64,000 bases of DNA from Physcomitrium patens (lineage: Eukaryota > Streptophyta > Bryopsida > Funariales > Funariaceae): assembly GCF_000002425.4 (NCBI RefSeq), contig NC_037266.1:3853350-3917349 (forward strand), in the 5' to 3' direction. This document shows positions 1 to 14,053 of the stretch, piece after piece. The notes under the pieces were generated by a model that was not told the origin of the DNA, ran no database searches, and saw only the letters and a program-made list of their open reading frames with translations. Numbering within the stretch: position 1 is the stretch's first letter; each line of letters starts with the position of its first letter. The translations under genes were made by a program, and so were the position numbers.

Positions 1-999
1 TCATAATAAGAGATTCTTTTAGGATTTCCACATTATTGTTTATAAAAATATTTAATTAAAGAAAATATTTAAATGATCCATCCATTTCCTAAATTTTACC
101 ATTCTATTGTAACTATCATTAGAAAAATGGATCATCTTCAAAAAACCATTATTACAATCATGGCCCTTATCTCAACCTCTTTTGTTCCCAACCCTTTCTC
201 TCTTTGTTCTTAGCTTTCTTCATTCCAATCCCCTTCCTTGTTCCTAGCTCTCATCCCAACCTCCATTGTTCTCCTTTCTTCCCCACAATAGGATGGGTTG
301 ATTTAGTAAATGGGTGGGTCATTTTAACATTTTCCTTAATTAATAATTTATATTAAAAAAACATTAAATATATTACATTACTAAGTATGTTCTTACATTT
401 AAATTTTAAAATATTTTATATGAACTAACTTCCAAACTAGTAGACAACAACAATCTACAAATTAATTCAATGGCACTTTTGAGATTATACAAACCAAAAT
501 TCAAAAAATAAAAATGTGAGATTTTAGAAGAGTTAAGTAGTCATATTTCATTGTATTTCAAAATGAAATTGTAAAAAACATGATTTTTGGAATTATGGAT
601 TGCTCTTGAATTGTTAAGGATATGTCAGTTTGAAATTGTGTTTGTCTTGAAAAGTGTAAATGAACACTTCTGTTTTAATTTTGTAAAATCAAAAAAAAAA
701 ATCATATCTTTTGGATGTAAGCACAAACTGGTAAGGAGCTAATGCAAAATTTTCTTCTTTTACATGTTTGCATATATACACGTGTAATCAAGACCAAGCA
801 CAAAACAATTTCAATGAAAAATGAAACCAATTGCACTGAAACATGATGTTATGGAGCATGCTACATTCATCAATGCCATGGATAAATGTTCAATGCACAT
901 TGTGTGAACATTGTCGGAAGTAAAATTTGATTGCGTGGGCTAAAATAATTTAACTGGTTAACACATTTTTATTATCAACCTGGCATTACAAAAATATTT

Positions 1000-1558
1000 A
1001 TCAGCAGCATGTCAGTCAATTTACAGTCACATAAAACGGAAAGATAGTTATGGTCAAAAAAAGATGAAAATATCGGACAAATGGTTTGAGTAAAGTCAGC
1101 GAAGGGAGAGATCGGCATGACTGACGAATTGTGCAGCGCACCATATGAAGAAGACTTATCTACCCACGGGAAATAAAGCCAAAACCACACATCCGTCACT
1201 CAGCTCCATTAAAAAATCTGCAGATTGTTTGATTGGCCCACAGGATGATGTGCACACACGTAAGAAAATTATTATAACAAGCGTGTTGCTAGTGTACACT
1301 GGCGATGTACCCATTCATTTACACTTAAACATGGTCATATCACACATCGTACACACTTTCGGCTAAAGTTTTACAGGAGCTAGTATAGAGAGAAGGAGAG
1401 CGCAGCACATCTCAGACAAGAAATTGTCCGCCGGTTTGCATATCTCGGCAGTACGTGCACCTACATACCCATCCGTCCTCTCTTTATAAGCTATCTTGTC
1501 AGCGGCTCTCAGCAATTGCAGGCAATTTTGAACAGCAGTTTATGTAATAGTACACTGG
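1000..1558 (-). other. Likely 3' UTR and downstream flank of the DUF3455 gene
   Basis: Base composition stays near that of the gene for a few hundred bases past its stop and then turns AT-rich toward position 1. Short frames at 975-1199 and 1145-1366 have no recognisable features. I see no clear polyadenylation site. Confidence 0.3.
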
Positions 1559-3104
1559 TTAGGTGTAGAACCAGCAGATCCCTGTGAAATTGGACTTCCA
1601 TAGCAAACCGAGTGTTGCTCCACCTGCAATCTTAGGCTCCAGACCTCCTCTCGTTGAAGTCAACTGCACGTATTTGAAAGGTCCAACTGAAGTCCTGTTA
1701 CATTGACCAGTAAAAAAAAAGGTTAACATCATAACAACCGAGTTATAGTGAATAGGGCATTCGAGAGAACCAAAAGAATGGAAGATTGAAGTTGACGATC
1801 AATCCGATAACCTGAATTTCGAGTAACAATCCAGATTGGAAACTTACACTGTCCCTGAGCTCGTAGTGATTTCATAGAGCTGCCAGGCAGCACCATTGTC
1901 GGACACCTTTTTACTTCCAGTAATCTTGCCAGTCAGTGTGAAGCCATTTGGATTGTCGACAATCCAGCGTAAGTTACTGCCGTATTGATCAGGCTTCCTA
2001 ATGGTTCCGAATTTCCCTATAGCATTACCGCCAGCGACATTGTAAATGGTAGCAATGATACCCTGAGAATGCCATTTCATACCATCGAATCTGAACACCA
2101 TCTTCCCTTTCACAAAGAACCCTTGAACAACCCGAGCAGGCGGCTTGAGCTCCGCAGGTACGGTGGGGGGCGGCTGCCTATCTTGAACGTAGAATTCAAA
2201 GTAGCCATCGAAGGGCACGTCAGCAACAATGTCATCTTCAGTGCACAAAGAGGTATCTGGAGCTTGTCCACCCTTGGTTTGAGTCATCATAATGTATGTA
2301 ACCAAGGCAGCTGCACCAGCTCCCTGGTGGGACGTCACCTCGAACAGCACTTCGGGAACTGAGTCCTCAGAAGTATTCTGCGAGTAAATGGCCACTCCTG
2401 CAATTCAAAGACCACTTAGGAATTGCACACATGTACTTAAACACGAGATTCACGAAATAATTCCTGCAGTTTCATGTACTTTTCAAAAGTTACCAAGAAA
2501 AAATTCATCTGAAACACCCGTACCCTTTACGCTACTGATCTGATCTCCTGATTCAATCGCGTCGCCAGGGGAATTGAGGATTGTCCACTTCATGATAGAT
2601 CGTTTGGTTGTGGGGTCCGCAGTAGACTCATAATTCCCAGCTCTTACAAGACCGCCGTTTTGAGGATTATTTGTGACCAAATATGCTGAGGATCCTGACT
2701 TACGCCAAATACCAGTGTCACAAGTATACATCTGTTTGCCTTGGTCGATGGAGGTGGTAAGTGACTTGCTGCATCGAGGAGAAACCACCAAAATGAGAAT
2801 TAGTCTGAATGTAACAGTTGCATGCTATATGAGGGACAAAGTTGCGTCCATAGATGAGGGTTTGGGAATATACTAGAGATGACATGCAATTGTCTCCCAA
2901 CACCATCAAGTCATCAGACGACTTCAGTACCATGACCCTCCGAACCAATAAATTTCTACAAAAGACGTGAACACTTCCACATCGACGGGCCAACAAGAAT
3001 GCGCACCTAAAACCGGCAGGAGGCTCCAGATCCCACGCTGCTGAATACTGGCACAGGAATGCAACCGCCAGCCATAGTGCCTGGAAGCCTCGATAACGCA
3101 ACAT
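1559..3104 (-). CDS. Secreted tandem-DUF3455 protein, 4 exons
   Basis: Four minus-strand exons join in phase: 3104-3007, 2768-2524, 2397-1848 and 1694-1559, giving 342 aa. All introns are GT-AG (238, 126 and 153 nt). Residues 1-23 form a hydrophobic signal peptide, so secretion or a cell-wall location is likely. Domain 1 (about 36-187) has GKQMYTC (43-49), YIMMTQTKGG (149-158) and FEFYV (181-185). A proline-rich linker follows (about 189-201). Domain 2 (about 206-342) repeats the pattern and ends with YVQLTSTRGG (306-315) and WFYT. These are hallmarks of DUF3455, a family of unknown biochemical role. The in-frame stop at 1844-1846 lies inside intron 3, just past a GTAAGT donor, and is not the real end. 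A TAA directly precedes the chosen ATG in frame. The gene call is firm; the function is unknown. Confidence 0.85.
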
Positions 3105-5040
3105 TTATGCAAGTTGATACCTCGAAGAACAGGAACCTGTCAAACAAATTCAGGAGATAACCACATATCTCAACATCCCCACTTAAGCGCTTCAATGTCA
3201 TAAAGCGAACAACAAAAAAGTAATTGTATCATGGAAAACACGAGACGAAAGCAACACACTAACAGGATTTCCCAAGCAAAGAGAAAGCATACAAGTCCAG
3301 AGACATTTCTTCGACCATTGCATGAATGGCGAGGTATATGTACCATGCCATCGTTCTATGTAGTCCAACAACTCAAAGCACCCTAACCATCAGAGTTTCA
3401 TGGACGATAAATAATAAAGATTGTGTGCGAGACTTAAGCACCCTAATTTTTAAACAGGTTGGTACACATCCTGACGGGCTGAAACAGGGCTAGTACATGC
3501 TGACGCTATGTGTGAGTGTTCAAAGGACATGTAATTCAAATTAACGTTCGAGCACGTCGTTAAGATGAAAGAGACTTCCAAAATTTTAAGAACAATGTAA
3601 GACTACCGCTATGCTACTTCCTTCATAATCGGTTGACATAGTAGTACATCAATTACGCTAAGAAAGTTTTACGTCAAATCCTGGTACAAGTCTCAACCAT
3701 TCGAGAGAGAGAGAGAGAGAGAGAAGGACCTGCACGTTTCTGCTAGCTCAATCACCAGGGAGAACAGGTCGTCTTCGTGAAAAGATCAAAGAATAAGAGA
3801 TAATGCTAAGGGACTAATACAACAATCAAACAAAGACAAAAACTGCGGCTGTTCTTCAATTCCATCTTAAACATTAAAAACAAATAAAAATACTGTCACT
3901 TCTTTCCCACCTCTTAAAACTCTATGTGGATCCGCAAAGCAGCTAGTCGGGAACCAAAGTCAAGCGTCTAAGACGTTTGCATACAATGAGGAAATTTTAG
4001 AAACCGCACTTCATCCACGCAGAACAACTCAAGAACAGAGTCGCAAAGATATGACAGTGTAGACAAAGTCGAAACACGAAAGAGAGAAAAATAAAATAAA
4101 ATAAAATCGCCACATGCACGTTGGAGAATTTTCCTTCATATTGGAGTGACACTTTCGACAATCCTTCTTTAACCGGCATTAATAGCTATGTTCACACGTA
4201 CATTACAAGAGCAGAGTCATAGCCTCACGCAATTCAGAACATATTAAGGTGCCAACTCCCAATTACCAAAGACTAAACTAACCGAGCATGAGTCTCGTAA
4301 ACACACGCTCGAAATCCACACAATCTAACCACGAGTCACAGCAAAAGCAACACCCTCCAGGTATCCAGCAAAAGCAACACCCTCCAACACCAAGACAACA
4401 AACAAACACACACTCAAAGGGACGACACAACAAGGGAGGGGGGGCGGGGGACAATCCTCCAACGTACTCGAAACACAATCTCACCGCCGCGCGGCGCAAC
4501 TCCGCCACTCTACGCCCCCGAGTTAACTAATTCCCACGCCACGTACACACGTAACTCGAACCCGTCGCTACTGCCACGTTCAACGACAACAACCCGGAGC
4601 AGCTCCCTCGTCTGCGGCTTACTTCACCATAAACCTCACAGAAGCCCCTCGCCACGTCCAGAACCATGAAACGCCACAACGAAATGTCTACTGATCCCCC
4701 CCAAACGACAATTACACCAAGAATAAGACAATGCCTATGCCAGTGCCAGGGGAAGGAGGGAGGGAGCAGGGGGGCAGTAATCGAGAAAAAGAAGAAGAAG
4801 GAGAGGCGAGTACTTGGAAGGCGAGCAGGCAGTTAAGAGGGGGAACATGAGCATGAGAAAACCAGAGTAGGCAGCGGCAGATTTGTAGTAGTGTGTGCCA
4901 GAGCAGAGCAGAACAGAGAGAGCAGAGGCGCGGGGGTGAGCGGGTGGGTGGTCGATGAGGAGGAGGAGGTGGCGCTCGCTGGTCAGCCTGCTCGTCGTAG
5001 TCGCTTGCTACGTGAGAGCGCGAGCGATGAATGACGATGA
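3105..5040 (-). promoter_or_regulatory. Upstream region / 5' UTR of the DUF3455 gene
   Basis: This stretch is richer in GC than the spacer beyond it, most strongly at about 4400-5300. It holds a (GA)n tract at 3703-3724 and CpG-rich segments. It lies immediately upstream of the minus-strand ATG at 3104. No exon could be assigned, and the transcription start is not determinable from sequence alone. Confidence 0.35.
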
Positions 5041-5455
5041 AGCACTAACACTGTAGAGCGGGGAGTGAGCATGCATGCATTGCGTCATCACCAGGCTCGA
5101 CTGCTACTACTGCACGAGAATGGCAGTAATGCCGGGACTGTGCTACAGTATGCATCCGCGATGTGCTGGCCTTCTGTAGCAGTAGTAGTAATATAAAATT
5201 AATTAAAAGGAGGTTGGATTGCGTTGGGGTGGGGGATGGGAGCAAATTCTGGGGCGTCGTGTCCAACTCGGCTGTCAGCGTGTGTGTGTGTCATTAAGAG
5301 CAGCCGCCGTGAGTCCGCAGCGCGGGGTCCAATCCCCACACTCCCTCCCTGGCTCCCCTTCCTTCCTTCCTTCCTTTCTAATGTCTTTGCTAGTAGCCTT
5401 CTTGGTACCTATACTATACTTTACAAATTAGGGTTTTCTGTTGTTAATAGAATGA

Positions 5456-5490
5456 GATGGTGGTGGTGATGGTGATGGTGATGGTGATAG
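5456..5490. repeat. (GGTGAT)n microsatellite
   Basis: A hexanucleotide GGTGAT-type repeat is read directly. It is followed by an 18-base T run near 5599-5616. Confidence 0.9.
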
Positions 5491-6011
5491 TGCATGGTTC
5501 AAATGGTTCATGTTTTTTTGTGTGTGATGTTTGAATGAGTTGAAGTGTTCTCTCCTGCAGGAAAGGAGACATGGACTGTGGATCTGACATTCTTTTAATT
5601 TTTTTTTTTTTTTTTTCCATGAGAAATGCAAAAATGTGCATAAATTAGGTTGTTGTTTTGCTGTGTGATTGATTCTCTCTCTGTGTGATTCTTTTGTTTT
5701 TTGAATGTGGAAGAAGAAGAAGTCATCTTACTACCATTTTTAGGTCCATGTGAATTGATTCTGTACCAAATTAACAGTTGGTTGAACTTTGCAATCTAAA
5801 CTGCTTCAATGATTATTTTTATTTTTTTGAGAAGCAGAATTACATATGTGTGATTCAAAAAAATTTAAAGCCCCAAGAATCAACTTCAAATTTGAAATCA
5901 TAGTTGCTGTTGTGTTAAACTAATGGAGCATTCTTTAGTTTAGTAATTTTCAGCAGCATTGGTTTGTCCATAAAAATAAACAGAGGTTAAACCACATTTG
6001 CATTGTTTTAA

Positions 6012-6058
<47 letters not shown>
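6012..6058. repeat. (TA)n array
   Basis: A near-perfect TA dinucleotide array with one interruption. A (CA)n tract at about 6191-6216 and a second (AT)n array at about 6574-6608 follow in the same spacer. Confidence 0.95.
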
Positions 6059-6575
6059 CCCACTTTGCACCACATTTCTAAACTTCAGGAATTCTTAATT
6101 TTCCTCAAAAGTTTTTGTTGTTTATTAAAAATCATGTCTTTTTAGAAAGTAATGTAAATGCAAAAAGAACTCATCTGCATAAATTAACATAATACACACG
6201 CACACACACACACACAGTAAAAAAATTCAGATCCTGGGATATTCTGTAGTCTCAAAAATTTCCATGAAACCATCTTCTTTAGCACCTACCAGACCCAACT
6301 TCTAAAACAGCTGGGTAAATTAACCCATCATGCCAAGCAAGAACAAAGATAAAAATGTGAAACCAAACACCAATGAGGTGTAAAGCTTAATTTCACCATG
6401 GCTACGGTTCCTTGAAGAGGGGATGACCAAAGACAGTTTGATAGAGATAATTATACCAGAAAATCTGTGTACATACCACCTCACCCCATATCACCACTGC
6501 ACCCCATTCATCTTATTGCCAAGTATTTGCAATCCCAAGCTAGGCCTCTACAGCAATCAACAATTCATGGGCACA

Positions 6576-6608
<33 letters not shown>

Positions 6609-8076
6609 CAATACATATAATAAATTTGAATGGTTTGTATACCTGAAGGTTTGTATACAAGTGCACATACAGACAGACACATATAGAAATACATGTTGGC
6701 TCATGAGAGGGAGGAATGGGCCATGGAGACTTTGACTTGAGGGTCATGGGCGGGCACCATGAATTAAGGGGGCCACAACTTTCAACCTTGATGTCTATTA
6801 TTTTTTCAAGGGCATCTGCAATTGTTGGCTTTGGGCCGATTGGAGCTTCATAAATGCACCTCACTCCACATTTCTAATCATCTGCCCTCACTTGTCTCCC
6901 TACTTGGACAGAGTGACAAAGTTAGTCATTCATGTTCATTTTTTATTATTATGTATTTTAATCATGGTTCATGGAAGTGATATTGTTTTCTTTTATTGGA
7001 TTGTACTTAAAAGGGGAAGGAACAGATGAAAGGATGGAGTTTTTAGGGTTTAATGAAGGAGTTATGAGAGGAGAGTAAAGACAGTAGGCATAGTGGACAT
7101 GGAATCTTTGATAATGGCAATTATTGGCAAAAAAGGTTCTTATCTCATTGGCTTGCGTTGAGAATGGTTTTAGGATATAGTAACCACCAAACATTGTTCA
7201 CATGAAAATATATGATATGATAATCAAATTTTGTTAGTTTTTTTTTTTTTTTTGATAGGACTTTTCTTTTTGTCAATTTCAGCCTTTCTACATTTTGACC
7301 TGCATTAATTCTTTGTCAATATTATTTCTATCATTAGATTTATTTGGTGTATTTTTGTATGACACCCACAGGTCCTTTGCATTCTGAAATTCAACACTGC
7401 AGTCTGATATCTTTGTATAATTAGAATAATATATATTTTTTATTAAATTTATTTCGAAATTATTCCATCTGCTGGTTTCTGACTGAGAAAAAACGCAAGT
7501 GATAGAAGGGGCAAGCTGACCAAACACATGCACTTGTCATTTTCAAGCATTGGATTGAGCTTGATTGACAAGCATTAATGTTCAAATGAACTTAGAGCCA
7601 CTTGAATGGTTTTTTGTTTTAGGAAAGAAGTACCTATGAACATGTAAATCTAAAATATATATCCTACAAACATTGAAAAAATAGAAATAGAAATAAAAAA
7701 ATCCAAAATTGCTGCATTAATAGAAAAATAAAGTATGATTTTTATTGAATTTAATCTAAGTTTCACTACAAATTAATTTCTGTAGATTGTACCACACAAA
7801 ATTTATAATTAAATTAAACTGCAACATGATTCACAAACACAACCACACTCATGTGTTTGTATGCATGTAGTGTTGTTTTGTTTATGTTTGTTTTTTGTTT
7901 TGTTTTTGTTTTGTTTTGTTTTGTGTTTTTTTTTTTTTGCAAATTCCTCTAGGTGCCCTTTAGCTGTTGGCACATGTATATTGCAACAACCCCCATGGGA
8001 AGGTTGTTGAGGCTATTTTCATATGCCACTGTTTGCACAAACTAGGTTAGTTTGCTATGGTACCACCCCATGTGTA

Positions 8077-8082
8077 TGTATG

Positions 8083-8171
<89 letters not shown>

Positions 8172-8172
8172 T
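8077..8172. repeat. Long interrupted (TA)n array
   Basis: About 95 bases of TA repeats, broken by periodic GTA or CATA units. Peptides translated across it are low complexity and not genes. Confidence 0.95.
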
Positions 8173-8789
8173 ATCAATGTTCTATGAGTTGACAAAAGGG
8201 TCCAAATTGCACATCCCAAAAGTCTCAGGAGCCCCAAATAGGATTATTACTACAGTTATTTCATATTTTTGCAAAAAAAATCCACTCTTTTTAATGGCCT
8301 CCTCCTTCCTTTCAGTTAATATTTGATTTTGGGTAGTCTTTGTCTCAAAATGGACAAATCGTCTTGGAAGCAGAGGAGGAAACCCATGGAGGAGGAGGAT
8401 GGAAGGGGGTTGGATTGTTAAGGTGGGAAGATTTTAATTAATTAAGCAATTAAATTTATTTTCTCTAGTGAATTCGTGTGTAAATTAACACACATGTACA
8501 AAATCTATCCTAAGGACTCATGACCCCAGTTGCAGTGGAATGGAAAAAAATGAGAATGAAAATGTAAATATTACACCAGGTTTTCAAAAAACTTGGTGTA
8601 CCAGCATTAGACTCTCACCCACCCAAGTACATCCATCTGCAAACGAAACCTCATTCATCCATATCCATCCATCTGTACCACGTGTGGATGTTTTAGGGTG
8701 TATGGGGGAGTCAATGTTGCTCAGACTTCCCATTCACTTTTGTCGGAACCCCAATTTCAACCAAAATTGATGGAATATTAAATTAACCC

Positions 8790-9075
8790 ACAGAAAGAAA
8801 AGGAAAGGAAGATAGAAAGAAATAAAGAAAGAAAGAAAGATGGAGCACGTCAACACAAAGATCATGCGACTTTGTACTGAAAGACAGACAGACCTGGCAA
8901 AAGCCTGAAAGATGGAATGGAATGGGGAGCAGAAGAAAATCCCCCGTTCACATTACAAACAAAATATATCAACATTCCGGTTCTAGCACTTGTCCCAGTC
9001 CCCTCTATATCCAACACATACATTACAAAACTCGGGCCTTTTTCTTTTTCTTTTTTTCTTTTTCTTTTTCTAATT
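8790..9075. repeat. Polypurine tract and facing polypyrimidine tract
   Basis: A GAAA/GGAA-rich polypurine run at about 8790-8842 is followed about 200 bases later by a CTTTTT-rich pyrimidine run at about 9037-9075. The two are loosely complementary. No gene is seen between them. Confidence 0.7.
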
Positions 9076-9149
9076 TTTTTTGTAACCACTACATGAAACC
9101 ACTACAAGGATTAAACTCTTGGATTAGGGTTAAATATGGAAATTCTTAG

Positions 9150-10320
9150 ATATCCCAATGGACAATTAGAGACTATGTCATACTACAGCAAAACATAAAA
9201 GGGGGAGCACAAGAAGGGTGATTCAAAGTAACATCCCACCTAATGTTCAACTAAAGTCAACTTTGTTCCCTTGTGGAAACCCCCACCACCTATCACCCAC
9301 GAAACAAAAATGTAACCTGAAATAACTTTCATATGTATAGGTTTAATATTGAATAGATCCATGCTTTAACTAAATTGACTCACTGTTGATAACAAATAAG
9401 ATAATCATGATAAATGTGGTTTGTTTTTATTGGTTGCAGATTTAATAGTGGAGAAATGAGGACATTTAATTTAACTTAATTTTTGTTTGTGATGGGTAAA
9501 ATGGGTGGGTTGATTTAGTGAAAACTTGGGTCAATTCCCCTATGTATGTATGTATGTATATATGTTTGTATGTACATACACACACAAAATAATTAATATT
9601 ACAAGAAAAGTACAAATTTTTCTATTTTGAACAAATAATCTGAGAAAGTCTTTCAGTGTCATTTATAAATTGGTGTGTTGATATTATGTAATTTATTTGG
9701 TAAAATTGAGACTTCTTTCATCCACAAGTTAGAGCTATAAAAATATATAAGGCTTTAAAACCTTACAAGATAGCACTATCTTTTCATCCATACTGTATTT
9801 GCATTCATGGGAATATTATTGTTGGCAAAGTTTTGGATATGGTGCATTTTATGTTTCAGAGTTTTAATTGGTTTCACTTGAGAGTAAACAACTATACATG
9901 TTTGCTATAACAATATAGCAGTGGTATGTTCTACTTAGTTGAATTTCTGATTATTAGGTTATCTAAATAAATTAGGTTATTTATGATTATCAAATTATTA
10001 TGAAAACAAAGACAAAATCAATCTTATAATAACAATAAAGCACATGCACAAAGATTTTTTTAACCCTATTAAAAACATTACCTTTTATTAAAGACAATTT
10101 CTTTATTCCTATCAGTCTATTATATGTGTAATAAAATATCTATGTCCACTATGACTTTTTTCAAACCTAAATATCTGAAATTATTTTAGGTGCTACATCA
10201 AAGATATTGACACATATTATTTATGAGAAAATCAAATGAAAGAACAAATTAATTAATTAATAAAAAATCAAGTAAAAGAGAATTTAATGTACAAACACAA
10301 AACAAATAAGGAAGAACAAG

Positions 10321-10358
<38 letters not shown>

Positions 10359-10847
10359 TTGTAAAATATTATATTTATGAAAATATTAAGAAATTTTAAG
10401 TTTAAAATGAGCTGAATGAATCCAAATTATAAAATCTATTAGAAAAAAATGGTTTTATTTGTTTCACATAAATAAAATTCATTTTAATAAAGTACATCTT
10501 TTAGAATAAAATAATAAGGATGTAATTTTAGAATCTTCATTGGGTTCTTGCAATAATGTAAATTTTTGTAAAATGTGGTTTCTCTAATATAATAAAAACA
10601 AACAAAGACTATCAAAAAGTTTATTGTAGATTTCTATGTCGATTGATGAATTCAATACTATTCTATTAAAGATTGAAATCAATAAATTTTTATACTTTTC
10701 AATGTTATTTTAATTTTAAAAATAATAAATACTTGACGATACTGTTTAATAAAATTTCTATAATATGTTTTTAAAATATTTATAGCAAAATAAAACTCCT
10801 TTATAGAAAGCCACAAAACATTGTTACATTTGCATTCAAAAAAACAG

Positions 10848-10878
<31 letters not shown>

Positions 10879-13600
10879 GATAGATAGATAAAAACATTTA
10901 CAACATAATAGTATTGATTTCTAATATCTAAATTATTCTTAATTATAATGAGGTCTTTAATATTATTGTAGCAAAAATAAAATTAAAATCTTAAAAGAAA
11001 TAATGAACAAATTTTATTAATATATTCAAAATACTTAGTTAAGAATATCAATAAAAAAGAACTCAATTCAAAAACAGTTTGTAAGAAAGGATTTTTTTTG
11101 TTTGTAACTATAATTTATATCTATTTTACATCCAAAAGTTACAAGCAAGACACATAATTACATTAGATGAGTTATTTAGGTATTAATTGGATAAAATGTA
11201 AGTCTTATAAATTGTTTTGAAACTGCATTAGGTCTTATACTCACTATTGCCTACATTAATAATATTCTAACTAGTAAGATGCATAAAAAGCTAAATACTT
11301 GTACCACATGAAAATTAACATTATTGATAACAATAGAGTTATAAAAACATATAATATTTTAAATATGTGTATATGTATATATATATATATATATATATTC
11401 ATACATTCAAAAGATATGAATAATAAGAAACAACTATCTAACATTTTACAAGATGCATAGAAAGACAACTATGGGATAGCTCTAATATCTTTAATTATAA
11501 AAAATAAAAAATAAAAAATATGTAACATATTTATTAATTTTAAAAAGAGGTAATAAAAACTTAAAAAAAAAATTAATTATAAATATTGTAGAACTAAAGA
11601 GTTCAATTTATAAATCTTACTATAACATAAATGTAAGAGTAAAATTTATCTTGCAAAAGTTTTTAATGATTAAAATATAATTAAAATTTTTATTTTTGAT
11701 AATTATCTCAAAAATTAAGCAAGAAATGTCATAAGAAAGAAAAAATATACAATATTATTATATCAACTAAGATAATTGCATCCAAGATTTATTAAGATTC
11801 TATTTTAAAAATAAGATGCATTACAAGACTTTTGTTACTAAAAGAACCTTCTAAATCTCCATCAATATTTGAAATTAAACAAGCCACATAAAATTATATT
11901 TTATATCTTAAAAATACTATTTTATTATTTTAAATTAATCCACCAATAAAGAGGAATTGATAGGACTCAAGTATTTTCAATCCTGTGTTTAAAAATAAGA
12001 TGGATATAATATATGAACATATATTTTTATTTATAATGTATGTAAGCTATACTTCAATTATAAATAAAAAATTGAAATATAATTTTGAATACTATTTAAA
12101 GCTACTAATTATCATTATAATTCATTTTAAAAAATTTAAAATTTGCATAGATTAAGAATATATAGGTAAGAATAAAGATTATAAAAAATAAAATCTAATC
12201 TGATTATTTTTTAATCTACTTGAGAGATTTGAATAATTATATAGCCTAAAATGGAATATTATAAAATATAAAATCCAAATAATTAAAATTTATTATTAAC
12301 TATATATTTAGAGTTATAAACACAAATAAAAAATTTAAAAATTTAAAAAAATATATAAATGTATTTTTTAAAAATTAGTATAATTAAACAAAAACTGATT
12401 ATCCAATTCAAAATATACTTAGTTCAAACATTTTTTTCTTTTTTTTTTTTAATTTGATATGATGTTTTTTTTAAAAAAAAAAAATACAATAGAACTACTA
12501 CAACAAAAGTTTAATAACTTATTATTATTTTGGTTGATTCATATATATATTTTTAAGGTTATGCACAAATTTAGGTTCTACCTTATTAAAGAGCTAATGT
12601 AATGGTCATTCAACTATAAAAGTGGTTTAATATACTATCTTTCTTATATTGCCTCTAATGGTTAAATACTTAGATTTAAAATCAAGAAAAAAAGAAAAAA
12701 AGAAAATGAAGTTACTATTACAAATATGTTACCAAGTAGTTGGAATCAACTTTTGTAAAAGTTAAAAAAGATAATAATGCACATAATTTAGAGATCAAAT
12801 ATATAATTCTTTCTTTATTTTTTAATTGGATGTCTATACAAAATATTTAAACATGATACGCCAATCTATTGGATCTCATTAGTTTAGCATAAGAAAGTCT
12901 AACTTTCCAAAGTTTACAAAGAATACAATATCATTGATTATTAAATAGTATACTATTTCAATAGCATTATTAGAATTTAGTTTATTTATTATTTATTATT
13001 TATTTTTATTATAATCAACTACCATCTAGGATCTATGGATTTAAAATAAAATAAAATAACAATCAAAAGAAAGATCTAAAGCCAGAGATGGTATTTTCTT
13101 TTTTCATTGTTCTTTCGGTGGAGTCAAATTTCAAGTTTCAAAATTTAAAAATATGATCAGAGAATATCACCTTACATGTAATAATACTATTTATGGTTTA
13201 AACCAATTAAAATTTTATCTCAACTCTTGGCTTCATTGAGTGAATTAAATTACAATTGTGTTGTATTATTTGTTAAACCAATAAAATTTACACTAAATGC
13301 ATGCTAGTTATTAGTTTAACCAAAGAGTGATTCTTAATAATTACAATCAACCTCCTGGAATTTTTCTAATAACACCAAATTTAAAAGACTACTTTTTAAT
13401 ATAAACACACTTCCTTATATTTACCTACCACAATTAAGTGTAGATATTGGTAAATATTGAATATTAATAAGCCAGATAAATCTCCCCTATGCCTTCATTG
13501 TATAATTCATAACAAATGCAATCCAATGTTTAATTAAGAGAAAATGAAATTAGAATCTGACTATTGAAATTATTCTTGGTAAATGGCAACATTACTACCC
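9150..13600. other. Gene-free AT-rich spacer
   Basis: Composition is extremely AT-rich, with (AT)n arrays at about 10325-10356, 10852-10888 and 11374-11398. No frame shows a conserved motif, and no LTR or transposase signature was recognised. I see nothing functional here. Confidence 0.7.
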
Positions 13601-14026
13601 ACAAACCCCACAAAAGTTCAATCTCCAGCAAGTGTTCGCTTCTTCATTCATCCGCCAATTTCTGAATCTGAGCTCTTCTGAAACTAGTGTTGATCACCGT
13701 TTACTTTATTTGGAGCAACATTCAAGAAAGGCAAAATGTATTAAATGCGTACTTAATTTGGCTGTCTGTGAAACAAGGCCTTGCATTGACTTATTGAAAC
13801 AAAGTCTTGCTTTGACTTATTAAAACAAAGTCTACTCCGCAATGGCCGGTTGCGCCAGATTACGCTGACTTTAGTGGTCTCATGTTGTCACTACTTGTGG
13901 GACCACCGACAAATCTAGAGGATGTTTTTTTTAAGAGAAGGGTCTTCGCCCATTTCGAAGACTTCAATGGACTTCAAAAGCTCTCTGATTTCTCATCGAA
14001 GAAGTGAAGCTCATTCACTCATCTAT

Positions 14027-14053
14027 CTTTATTATTATTATTATTATTATTAT
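14027..14053. repeat. (TTA)n microsatellite
   Basis: A perfect trinucleotide array within AT-rich spacer. The poly-tyrosine frame across it is an artefact of the repeat. Confidence 0.9.

Noticed and set aside
1844-1846. Stop codon ending the open frame of the third DUF3455 exon
   Set aside because: A GTAAGT donor begins at 1847 and the expected C-terminal half of domain 2 is found in phase at 1694-1559, so this stop is intronic.
1985-2362. 125-codon plus-strand frame
   Set aside because: It is the antisense shadow of DUF3455 exon 3 and has no motif of its own.
7045-7055. Telomere-like TTTAGGG units scattered in the spacer
   Set aside because: Single units only, with no tandem array, so not an interstitial telomere tract.
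8057-8326. Frames reading through the (TA)n array, and regular spacing suggestive of an array element
   Set aside because: Low-complexity translation of a dinucleotide repeat; no spacer/repeat architecture of a CRISPR.
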